From positions 1 to 7,442 of the forward strand of contig JAEYVE010000250.1 of assembly GCA_023432025.1 (NCBI GenBank): a stretch of DNA of 7,442 bases, written 5' to 3'. Shown in pieces: positions 1 to 5,615 of this stretch (position 1 is its first letter; each line of letters begins with the position of its first letter). The position numbers and the translations under genes were made by a program. The notes beneath the pieces were generated by a model. That model saw only the letters and a list, made by a program, of their open reading frames with translations. It was not told the origin of the DNA and searched no databases. This DNA is from Pseudomonadota bacterium. GTDB taxonomy: Bacteria; Myxococcota_A; Polyangia; Polyangiales; Polyangiaceae.

Positions 1-34
1 GAGCGGGCGCGCCGTGCGCGCGCGGAGCTGGGCC

Positions 35-57
35 GTTCGCGGCGTGCAACGCCGAAC
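35..57. other. Imperfect hairpin upstream of photolyase
   Basis: GTTC plus GGCGT (35-38, 41-45) pairs with ACGCC plus GAAC (49-57), giving nine base pairs with a 2-nt bulge (39-40) and a GCA loop. No T-run follows on either strand, so it is not a standard intrinsic terminator. It may be the remains of an upstream gene's 3' end, or simply a GC-rich palindrome. Confidence 0.35.
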
Positions 58-65
58 CACGTCCC

Positions 66-111
66 AGTGCGGGAGCACCGCACGGCGTGACGCGCCGCCG
101 TCCCCCCAAAA
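66..111 (+). repeat. Dispersed inverted repeat, left copy
   Basis: AGTGCGGGAGCACCG at 66-80 is matched exactly, in inverted orientation, at 5137-5151. After a 19-20 nt GC-rich stretch of weaker similarity, both copies share a T-C(6-7)-A(4-6) block (101-111 here). The core contains a small palindrome, GTGC-GGGA-GCAC (67-78). Both copies lie in intergenic DNA. The element is not one I recognise; it could be a small repeat family or a protein-binding site. Confidence 0.5.
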
Positions 112-186
112 CTGGCGCGCCCGCCAAGGCGCCCGCTCGCAGTTCGTATCGCTCGCCCCCTCCGCAGGTTCGCGTACGCTCTCAGC

Positions 187-1605
187 GTGCGCACGCTCGT
201 GTGGTTTCGCGGCAAGGATCTGCGCCTCGCCGATCACGCGCCGCTTCGCTCTGCGCTCGAGCACGGCGACGTGATTCTGCTGTTCGTGCTCGATCCGTTC
301 TTTTTTTCGCCCGAGCGCGCAGCGCAGCTGCCGCATCGCATGCAGTTCCTGCTGGAGTCCATCGCCGAGCTCGCCGAGCGCGCGCAAAACCTCGGCTCGC
401 GGCTTCTCCTCATCGCGGGGCGTTCGACCGACGTCGTCCCCGATGTGGCGCGCAGGTGGCGCGTCGACCGCGTGGTGGCGCACAGATGGGCTGAGCCTTT
501 CGGACGTGTTCGCGACGAACGTGTAGCGCGGCAGCTGGACGTACCGCTCGAGCTCTTCGAGGGCGAGCTGCTCCTTCCTCCAGGCACGTTGCGCTCCGGC
601 GCTGGCAAGCCGTATGGCGTCTTTTCTGCGTTCGCGCGAGCCTTTCGGGCAGAGCTGCTGGTGAGCGCACCTCTGCCGGCGCCACGCGCTCTGCCGCCGC
701 CGCCGCCTGACGTCCGGCTGACGAGCGCAGGTTTGCCAACGTTGGAGGAACTGGGCATTCATAGAAACAGCGCCCTGCTCCCCGGGGGTGAGCGGGCTGC
801 GCGCAAACGCCTCGAGCGTTTCGTGCGCGGCGCAGGGCGCGAATACGACGCGCGGCGCGACCGCTTGGACATGGAAGGCACGAGCCGCCTCTCCCAAGAT
901 CTCAAGTTTGGCACGCTGTCCGTGCGCACCGTGTGGAACGCCATTCGAGCTGCGTTCGGCGGCACCTCGGCCGCGCGCTCGTTCGAAAACGAGCTCGTGT
1001 GGCGCGAGTTCGCGCACGGTGCGCTCTGGGATCGGCCCACGCTGCTGCACGCGCCGTTCCGCGCCGAGTTTCGCGGCTTTCCTTGGCACCACGACAGAGA
1101 AGCGTGGCGCGCCTGGGCCGAGGGAAATACGGGGTACCCCGTCGTGGACGCGTCGGCGCGCGAGCTTTTGGCCACCGGCTTCGTTCACAACCGCGCGCGC
1201 ATGATTTCCGCGAGCTTTCTGACGAAGCACCTCCTCGTTCACTACCGCGAAGGCGAGGCCCACTATTTGCGCTACCTCACCGACGGCGACTGGGCGCAAA
1301 ACAACGCCGGCTGGCAGTGGTGCGCGGGGTCGGGCGCAGACGCGCAGCCGTACTTTCGTGTGTTCAACCCGGTGCTCCAAGGGCGCAAGTTCGACCCCGA
1401 GGGCACCTACGTGCGGCGCTGGCTGCCGGAGCTCGCCGAGCTGCCTTCTCGCTACGTTCACGCGCCGTGGACGGCGCCCGAAGCCGTGCTCGCACGCGCC
1501 GGAGTGCGCCTCGGCGTCGACTACCCGCGACCCATCGTCGACCACGCCGAAGCGCGCGCACGCTATCTGGCCGTCGCGCGCACGCACTTGCGCCGCGCGC
1601 ACTGA
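187..1605 (+). CDS. phr: Deoxyribodipyrimidine photolyase (cryptochrome/photolyase family)
   Basis: This FAD-dependent enzyme uses blue or near-UV light to split cyclobutane pyrimidine dimers in DNA. The 472-aa length is normal for class I CPD photolyases. The GTG start is supported because the family's N-terminal Rossmann strand (LVWFRGKDLRLADH, residues 4-17) begins at once and a stop at 88-90 limits extension. Residues 1-160 form the antenna-type alpha/beta domain. A proline-rich linker (about 168-174) leads to the helical FAD domain at about 205-465. Visible family motifs are ENELVWREF (267-275, with E269 and W272 matching E. coli E274 and W277), GNTGYPVVDA (313-322), HNRARMISASF (334-344), DGDWAQNNAGWQW (366-378, with N372 matching the flavin-contacting N378) and FNPVLQGRKFDPEG (393-406). 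The electron-transfer triad is altered: W300 and W376 are present, but Y353 stands where E. coli has W359. The gene is convergent with tadA, 15 nt apart. The exact substrate (CPD rather than 6-4) is inferred from similarity to E. coli PhrB. Confidence 0.93.
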   Translation: MRTLVWFRGKDLRLADHAPLRSALEHGDVILLFVLDPFFFSPERAAQLPHRMQFLLESIAELAERAQNLGSRLLLIAGRSTDVVPDVARRWRVDRVVAHRWAEPFGRVRDERVARQLDVPLELFEGELLLPPGTLRSGAGKPYGVFSAFARAFRAELLVSAPLPAPRALPPPPPDVRLTSAGLPTLEELGIHRNSALLPGGERAARKRLERFVRGAGREYDARRDRLDMEGTSRLSQDLKFGTLSVRTVWNAIRAAFGGTSAARSFENELVWREFAHGALWDRPTLLHAPFRAEFRGFPWHHDREAWRAWAEGNTGYPVVDASARELLATGFVHNRARMISASFLTKHLLVHYREGEAHYLRYLTDGDWAQNNAGWQWCAGSGADAQPYFRVFNPVLQGRKFDPEGTYVRRWLPELAELPSRYVHAPWTAPEAVLARAGVRLGVDYPRPIVDHAEARARYLAVARTHLRRAH

Positions 1606-1620
1606 AGCCTCTCGGAGCGC

Positions 1621-2109
1621 TTACTTTTCTCCGGCCGCGCGCAGCCTTCGAAAGAAGGTCTGGAGGCGTTCCACAGCCTCCGCCGCGAGCACACCGCTCA
1701 CCACTTGGAAGCGGTGATTCAAGCGCGGATCCTGGCCGATGGAGTAGAGCGAGTCGACGGCGCCCGCCTTGGGATCCGACGCGCCGTACACCACGCGGGC
1801 AACGCGACCGTTCACCAGTGCGCCCGCGCACATCGGGCACGGCTCGAGCGTGACGTAAGCGGTGGCGCCAGCAATGCGCCAATGACGAACGGCGACGGCA
1901 GCGCGGCGCAGCGCGTCGAGCTCGGCGTGGGCCGTTGGATCCTGATCGACCTCACGACGGTTGCGACCGCGCGCCAGCTCCACGCCGCCCGGGCCGACGA
2001 TGACGCACCCCACCGGCACGTCGCCGTCCGCGGCCGCAGCGTCCGCCTCTTCCAGCGCACACTGCATCCACAGGACGTCTTCGGCCGTCGCTTCGCTCCC
2101 GCCGTTCAC
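1621..2109 (-). CDS. tadA: tRNA-specific adenosine deaminase TadA
   Basis: TadA converts the wobble adenosine A34 of tRNA-Arg(ACG) to inosine, so that one tRNA reads several CGN codons. It is a cytoplasmic zinc hydrolase of the cytidine deaminase fold and normally essential. The 162-aa protein carries the zinc and catalytic signature HAE (H61, catalytic E63) and PCPMC (C91, C94), which matches E. coli H57/E59/C87/C90. It also has DPTAHAE, TLEPC, RVVYGASDPKAGA (105-117) and LNHRF (130-134), the last typical of TadA rather than other deaminases. The GTG start (2109-2107) overlaps the TGA stop of the upstream glycosyltransferase gene (GTGA). A GGAGG at 2118-2114 lies 4 nt before it, inside the upstream gene, so translation is probably coupled. 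It ends in TAA, 15 nt from the convergent photolyase stop. I saw no clear terminator between them. Confidence 0.95.
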   Translation of the reverse strand: MNGGSEATAEDVLWMQCALEEADAAAADGDVPVGCVIVGPGGVELARGRNRREVDQDPTAHAELDALRRAAVAVRHWRIAGATAYVTLEPCPMCAGALVNGRVARVVYGASDPKAGAVDSLYSIGQDPRLNHRFQVVSGVLAAEAVERLQTFFRRLRAAGEK

Positions 2110-4688
2110 GGGGCCTCCGCGCTGTCCCGCGGAAAAATGGCGGGCGGCATTTCTTGAGGAGTGGCGCGTCCTGGTGTGGCGCTGGGCAGGCCACCGCTCG
2201 GGCCATTCGGAGAGCTCGCAGGCGGTGGCGCGGCCAACGTGGCGCTGTCCGACGGTCCTAGGCGCACCTCTTCAGCGAGGCCGGCTGCCAACTCCGCTTC
2301 GCTCAATCGACCGCGATCGTACGCGATGTTCATCAAGCGGTGCAGGTACTCGCGCCGTCCGGGCAAGAGCCGCCCGGCGCCGTCGAAGTAGAGGCGCTTG
2401 GGCGCTGGCAAAATGGACACCAAAAAGAACGACTGCCCCACCGTCAGGTGCTCCGGCGTGGTGCCAAAGTAATGCTGCGCCGCTTGGCGAATGCCGTACA
2501 CGCCCGGGCCGAACTCCACGATGTTGAAGTAGAGCTCCAAGAGCTCGGGTTTCGTCAGCTCTTGCTCCAAGAGCAAGGTGAGCGCCGCCTCCTGGAACTT
2601 GCGGGACAGCTGCTTGTCGCGCGAAAGGTAGAGGTTCTTGGCGAGCTGCATCGTGATGGTGCTCGCTCCGCGCAAGAAGCGACCCGCGCTCACGTTGTCG
2701 CGAATGGAGCTCTCGATGGCGCGCGCGTCGAAGCCGCGGTGCCCGAAGAAGCGACCGTCCTCGCACACGAGCGCAGCCGTCTCCAAGTACGGCGGCATGC
2801 TTTCGCTCCGCGTCCAAGAAGCCGTGCCAGGGCCGGTTTCGACGACCATCGGCATGCCGCCGGGGCCGAGCACCTCGTGCTGGAACGGCCCCGCGAAGCG
2901 GCGCGTGGATAGGCTGGCGGGCACGTCGGTGATGCGACAATCGTTCTTCAGATCGAAGCGCACCTGCATCGCGCCCAAACGCCGCGTGTCGAGCTCGAAG
3001 CCCACGTCCAGAGCCAGCGTGCCGTCCATTTTCATCTGCTCGACGCGATCGAGCAGGCCGCGCGGCGCCGAGTCCAATAGCGCCTGACACGCCACGAGCG
3101 GCGTTCCGCCGCGCACCTTGGCGGCCACGTGCTCCGCGCCGCGCTCGAGCGTTCCCGCGAGCTGAAACGCAGCTTCACCCACTGCCAGCTCGCTCTTGTC
3201 GAGCGTGTAGCTCGCGCCACTGAGCAGAGCGTTCCCCTTGGCGCTCAGTCGCAAGCTCTCGACCGACACCGGGCGCGGAGCCAAGCGCGCAGCTTGCAGG
3301 GTCGCGCGCGCCACCCGCAGATCGCCCTCGAGCGCGATGGACTCCCCAGTTTGCGAAAGGCGCACGTCCAGAAGGCCACCCACTTCGGTGGCGTCCACGC
3401 CCACCAGCCCGAAGTCGCCCTCACGCACGCCCAACGTCGAAAGGCTCACCGGCCCGCCTTCGAGCCGGACGTGCGCGGCGCCTTCCCCCCGCGGCACCTC
3501 CGCGCGGAGCGAAATGGGCGTTCCCTTGGCCTCCCCGTGAGGCACCAGCGCCAGCGTCAACGCCTCCTTCGTGCGCGCCACGTCGAGCGTGCTGGGCCCC
3601 AGGTGCAGCTTTTGTCCGTCGTCGTCGTGGAGCTCGAGCCACAGCGCCTTCACGCGGGTTTTCTCCGGCAAGCGATGACTCACCGCGTCCACGGCGCGAC
3701 TCATGAGGCGACGCAGTCTCGGCCCCCGCTCCAAGTCGACGTGCGGCAAGCGGCCCAGTAACCCGCCCTCGGAAGCCGCCAGCTCCCGCGCCTTCTCTCG
3801 AGCCTGCTCGCGCAGCGCCGCCGACTTCTGCTGCTTGCCCGCTCCTCGTGCGTCTTCCTCGCTCGGTAGCTCGGTGGTGGGCGCGGCCGCCCCGCCGCTC
3901 GCGTCGTGCGCCTCGTCTGCCTTGGCGTCGGCCTCGTCTGCGCCCTGTGCGCGCGCGTAGACGCGCGCAACGGCCACCTCGGCGTCCCCGAGCACGTAAC
4001 CCTGCTCGGTGTGGCTCCAGCTCACGAGGACACCCGCCACCTCGAGCGCGCCAGCGGGATGCTCGAAGCGCAGGTGGTCCACGCCCAGTCGCTGCCGCTC
4101 AGGCGTACGCTCGAGCTGCAGACCAGCGAACGTTTGCAGGCTTTTTTCCCCGAACGCCCCGCGCCACGTGAGCCCGACGCGAGACGCGCGGTAGTGCACC
4201 TGGGAGGGCCGCGACGCCGGCCCGGTGCTCTCTTTTCGGTGCGCCGCGCGCCAGCGCTCCAGCTGGTCGGTCACGCTCTCGAACGACCCGTCGATTTCGA
4301 TCTGCCCGTCGTTCGCGGTGACCGAGTCGAGCGACAACGTGGTGCTCACGCCCACGCGCACCGAGGCGAACCGCAAGCGCACGTCTTCTACGCCACGCGG
4401 TCGCGCCGAGACGCCGCGCAGAGTGACGGACGACACCCCCACCTCGACGTCCTCGATCGAAAGCTCGACGCCACGCTTCGCCGCCTCGGCGATGGCGCGC
4501 CGCTCGACCCACGGTCCCGCGCACACCGCTGCGCCGAGCGTTCCGAGAAGGAGCACCCCGAACGCGATCAAGCCCACCCGCAGTCGGCGCGCCCGACGAG
4601 TCACGCCATCCGCCGGCAGGGCGCCGGAGACGCGCTCGCGCACGCGCTCGAGCAGTCGGCGCACATCGAGCCACTCGGGTATGCTCAC
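2106..4688 (-). CDS. Membrane-anchored AsmA-like/GT51 peptidoglycan glycosyltransferase
   Basis: The 860-aa protein polymerises lipid II into glycan strands, judged from its C-terminal GT51 domain (about 600-800). All five GT51 motifs are seen: EDGRFFGHRGFD (643-654, E643 the expected general base), GASTITMQ (674-681), RKFQE (696-700, E700 the second acidic residue), KPELLELYFN (713-722) and the following GPGVYG-A-YFG region. The domain most resembles monofunctional MtgA. No penicillin-binding transpeptidase follows; the chain ends in a Pro/Ser/Ala-rich tail (812-860). At the N terminus, RRARRLR precedes one transmembrane helix (about 38-58), placing the rest in the periplasm. Residues 60-245 and 310-590 have the alternating beta-rich pattern of AsmA-like/bridge-type lipid transport proteins, broken by a charged low-complexity segment (248-305). 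AsmA similarity is by pattern only. The GTG start has GAGG (4700-4697) 8 nt upstream. The gene is first in a pair with tadA. Confidence 0.87.
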   Translation of the reverse strand: MSIPEWLDVRRLLERVRERVSGALPADGVTRRARRLRVGLIAFGVLLLGTLGAAVCAGPWVERRAIAEAAKRGVELSIEDVEVGVSSVTLRGVSARPRGVEDVRLRFASVRVGVSTTLSLDSVTANDGQIEIDGSFESVTDQLERWRAAHRKESTGPASRPSQVHYRASRVGLTWRGAFGEKSLQTFAGLQLERTPERQRLGVDHLRFEHPAGALEVAGVLVSWSHTEQGYVLGDAEVAVARVYARAQGADEADAKADEAHDASGGAAAPTTELPSEEDARGAGKQQKSAALREQAREKARELAASEGGLLGRLPHVDLERGPRLRRLMSRAVDAVSHRLPEKTRVKALWLELHDDDGQKLHLGPSTLDVARTKEALTLALVPHGEAKGTPISLRAEVPRGEGAAHVRLEGGPVSLSTLGVREGDFGLVGVDATEVGGLLDVRLSQTGESIALEGDLRVARATLQAARLAPRPVSVESLRLSAKGNALLSGASYTLDKSELAVGEAAFQLAGTLERGAEHVAAKVRGGTPLVACQALLDSAPRGLLDRVEQMKMDGTLALDVGFELDTRRLGAMQVRFDLKNDCRITDVPASLSTRRFAGPFQHEVLGPGGMPMVVETGPGTASWTRSESMPPYLETAALVCEDGRFFGHRGFDARAIESSIRDNVSAGRFLRGASTITMQLAKNLYLSRDKQLSRKFQEAALTLLLEQELTKPELLELYFNIVEFGPGVYGIRQAAQHYFGTTPEHLTVGQSFFLVSILPAPKRLYFDGAGRLLPGRREYLHRLMNIAYDRGRLSEAELAAGLAEEVRLGPSDSATLAAPPPASSPNGPSGGLPSATPGRATPQEMPPAIFPRDSAEAP

Positions 4689-4727
4689 GACAGGAACCTC
4701 ACGGAGTCTTCTCTCGCTCGGACGATT

Positions 4728-4766
4728 CTTCTCGAAGGAACGAGAAGGGTAGCCACGACCCTTCGA
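4728..4766 (-). promoter_or_regulatory. Alternative hairpins in glycosyltransferase leader
   Basis: Three mutually exclusive 7-bp pairings share the same bases: CTTCTCG (4728-4734) with CGAGAAG (4741-4747); GAAGGGT (4744-4750) with ACCCTTC (4758-4764); and TCGAAGG (4732-4738) with CCTTCGA (4760-4766). They sit 40-80 nt upstream of the GTG start on the minus strand. Overlapping competing stems are what attenuators and RNA switches use, but no T-run follows on the minus strand and no ligand class is recognised. They could also be operator palindromes. Confidence 0.35.
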
Positions 4767-4847
4767 ACGCCGCCAGCAGAAGCGGTCAGGCGCGGCGGCC
4801 TACCCCGTCGGTCCACTTCAATTGGGCCGGTCGTGGAAACGGTCGTC

Positions 4848-4875
4848 TTGACGTACGAAATGTCCATGGTAAGAG
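4848..4875 (+). promoter_or_regulatory. Probable sigma-70-type promoter for tRNA-Lys
   Basis: TTGACG (4848-4853) matches the -35 consensus at five of six positions. TAAGAG (4870-4875), 16 bp downstream, is a weak -10. Transcription would start near 4882 and give a leader of about 50 nt before the mature tRNA. The position and orientation fit the tRNA gene, which otherwise has no upstream gene on its strand. The -10 is the doubtful part. Confidence 0.45.
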
Positions 4876-4931
4876 CCCGTCCCCACCGGCGGACGAGGTC
4901 TCCGAAAGACCCCCGAATGCCGTAAAAGTCC

Positions 4932-5007
4932 GGGCCATTAGCTCAATTGGTAGAGCAGCGGACTCTTAATCCGTTGGCTCGCGGTTCAAGTCCGCGATGG
5001 CCCACCA
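4932..5007 (+). tRNA. tRNA-Lys (anticodon CTT)
   Basis: A complete 76-nt cloverleaf with encoded CCA. The acceptor stem is GGGCCAT/ATGGCCC. The D stem is GCTC/GAGC around an AATTGGTA loop. The anticodon stem is GCGGA/TCCGT (outer G-T pair) with loop CTCTTAA, so the anticodon is CTT and reads lysine AAG. The variable loop is TGGCT. The T stem is CGCGG/CCGCG with loop TTCAAGT. Discriminator A73 precedes CCA. AAG is expected to be the main lysine codon in such GC-rich DNA. The gene is single, with its own probable promoter and an immediate terminator. Confidence 0.97.
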
Positions 5008-5010
5008 GAA

Positions 5011-5042
5011 AAACCCCAGCCTCGGCTGGGGTTTCTCGTTTT
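5011..5042. terminator. Bidirectional intrinsic terminator after tRNA-Lys and tssJ
   Basis: A perfect 10-bp stem, AAACCCCAGC (5011-5020) with GCTGGGGTTT (5025-5034), has a CTCG loop. On the plus strand it lies 3 nt after the tRNA CCA end and is followed by TTTCTCGTTTT. Read on the minus strand, the GC core (5031-5014) is followed by five T (5013-5009), so it can also stop transcription coming from tssM-tssJ. It is a stable GC-rich stem with a U-tract on both sides. Confidence 0.88.
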
Positions 5043-5069
5043 GTCCGTCCCAGCGTGTCCGTCCCAGCG
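5042..5069. repeat. Perfect 14-bp tandem duplication
   Basis: TGTCCGTCCCAGCG occurs twice head to tail, at 5042-5055 and 5056-5069. It begins at the T-tract of the terminator. It is most likely a simple slippage duplication. It could be scored as two direct binding sites, but no partner promoter is evident. Confidence 0.6.
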
Positions 5070-5103
5070 CGTTCCCCCGCGCGAAGGCGCCCGCCTGGCG
5101 AGA

Positions 5104-5151
5104 TTTTTTGGGGGGGAGGCGCCGCACGTCGCCGCACGGTGCTCCCGCACT
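5104..5151 (-). repeat. Dispersed inverted repeat, right copy
   Basis: Read on the minus strand, this repeats the left copy at 66-111. CGGTGCTCCCGCACT (5137-5151, plus strand) is the exact complement of the 15-base core there. The T6-G7 run at 5104-5116 mirrors the C6-A4 block. The middle 19 nt is only partly similar. It lies in the 135-bp gap between the tRNA terminator and the end of tssJ, so on the minus strand it would be in the tssJ 3' untranslated region. Confidence 0.5.
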
Positions 5152-5177
5152 ACGCCGGTCCCGCTCGTAGCCGTGCC

Positions 5178-5615
5178 TCAGCGCGTCCGCACTTCGTGCT
5201 CCAGCACCACCAGCTGCAGATCGCTTTGCCCCTCGGACGAACGGATCTTCCACTTCGAGCCACGCGGCGCCGAGAGAAAGACGTAAACCCCGACGGCCTT
5301 CTCGGCCTCGGGGCGCACCGTCACTTCCAGAGTGCTGCTGGGACGCAAAAAGCGATCAGCGAGCACGCTGTCGTCCGGCGCGGCAGCGAGCCGCGCCATC
5401 GCCGCGTAGTCGTCCGCCACGAAGGCTCCGACGTCGTCGAGCTGACGAACGATCATGCGGACCGAGCGCCCCTGATTCGCTCGCGGGTGAGCCGCCACGC
5501 GCACCCGCACCTCCGGCGCTCCTGTCGGCGTGACCTGCGCTCCTCCACACCCGAACGCCGACACGAGCACGACGAGCGCCAGCACCCTCGAGAAGCGAAG
5601 CGAGGCCCCGCTCAT
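5178..5615 (-). CDS. tssJ: Type VI secretion lipoprotein TssJ-like
   Basis: TssJ is the outer-membrane lipoprotein of the T6SS membrane complex and holds the periplasmic end of TssM. This 145-aa protein starts with a lipoprotein signal peptide: R7 and R10, a hydrophobic stretch (11-20) and the lipobox AFGC, with lipidation expected at C23. The next residues are GG rather than Asp, consistent with outer-membrane sorting. The mature part has the TssJ pattern: a short beta strand VRVRVAAHPRAN, GRSVRMIVRQL (49-59), F-ADDYAAM (65-73), and a late strand VGVYVFLSAPRGSKWKI (108-124) like the family's final conserved beta hairpin. The ATG (5615-5613) overlaps the tssM stop (ATGA), with a GGGGGAG run about 8 nt upstream. 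An in-frame start further upstream (5732) would lie inside tssM and put 39 Arg-rich residues before the signal peptide, so I did not use it. The family call rests on pattern plus the tssM neighbour. Confidence 0.8.
   Translation of the reverse strand: MSGASLRFSRVLALVVLVSAFGCGGAQVTPTGAPEVRVRVAAHPRANQGRSVRMIVRQLDDVGAFVADDYAAMARLAAAPDDSVLADRFLRPSSTLEVTVRPEAEKAVGVYVFLSAPRGSKWKIRSSEGQSDLQLVVLEHEVRTR

Larger units (their letters stand above)
1..186. other. Unresolved upstream region before the photolyase gene
   Basis: I see no gene here that I can support. The plus-strand frame of the photolyase is open from the window edge to a TGA at 88-90, so 1-90 could be the last codons of an upstream gene, but the Arg/Ala-rich translation is what any GC-rich stretch would give. 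A hairpin lies at 35-57 and a dispersed repeat copy at 66-111. I could not recognise a convincing -35/-10 pair or Shine-Dalgarno sequence for the photolyase. Confidence 0.4.
4689..4931. other. Divergent intergenic region between glycosyltransferase gene and tRNA-Lys
   Basis: This 243-bp gap serves both directions. The left half, read on the minus strand, is the 5' leader of the glycosyltransferase gene and holds overlapping hairpins (4728-4766). The right half, read on the plus strand, holds the probable tRNA-Lys promoter and a short leader with a GGTCT/AGACC hairpin (4897-4911). I could not pick out a convincing minus-strand promoter. A 60-codon minus-strand reading frame across it (4867-4685) looks non-coding. 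Confidence 0.55.

Noticed and set aside
187..1605. Cryptochrome or (6-4) photolyase instead of CPD photolyase.
   Set aside because: The substrate-site E269/W272 pair, the NNAGWQW motif and the overall length follow E. coli-type CPD photolyase. The Tyr in the triad alone does not move it to a signalling role.
1606..1620. A terminator between the convergent photolyase and tadA genes.
   Set aside because: The gap is 15 nt, and I found no stem with a T-run on either strand around it; only short GCGC matches expected from the composition.
933..1853. Plus-strand open frame overlapping photolyase and running into tadA.
   Set aside because: Arg-rich out-of-frame translation across two convergent genes that both have clear catalytic motifs.
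4685..4867. A 60-codon minus-strand reading frame starting ATG at 4867 whose TGA overlaps the glycosyltransferase GTG (GTGA), resembling a coupled leader peptide.
   Set aside because: Its third positions are much less G/C-rich than those of the neighbouring genes, it uses several AGA codons, it has no Shine-Dalgarno I can see, and the sequence resembles no family. The overlap alone is not enough.
3906..4925. Long plus-strand open frame opposite the glycosyltransferase gene.
   Set aside because: Low-complexity Arg/His/Ala translation with no recognisable motif, antisense to a gene with complete GT51 motifs; typical of high-GC shadow frames.
66..5151. The inverted repeat pair as the ends of a transposon.
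   Set aside because: The bracketed genes are housekeeping-type, no transposase is present, and no target-site duplication is seen at the outer edges.
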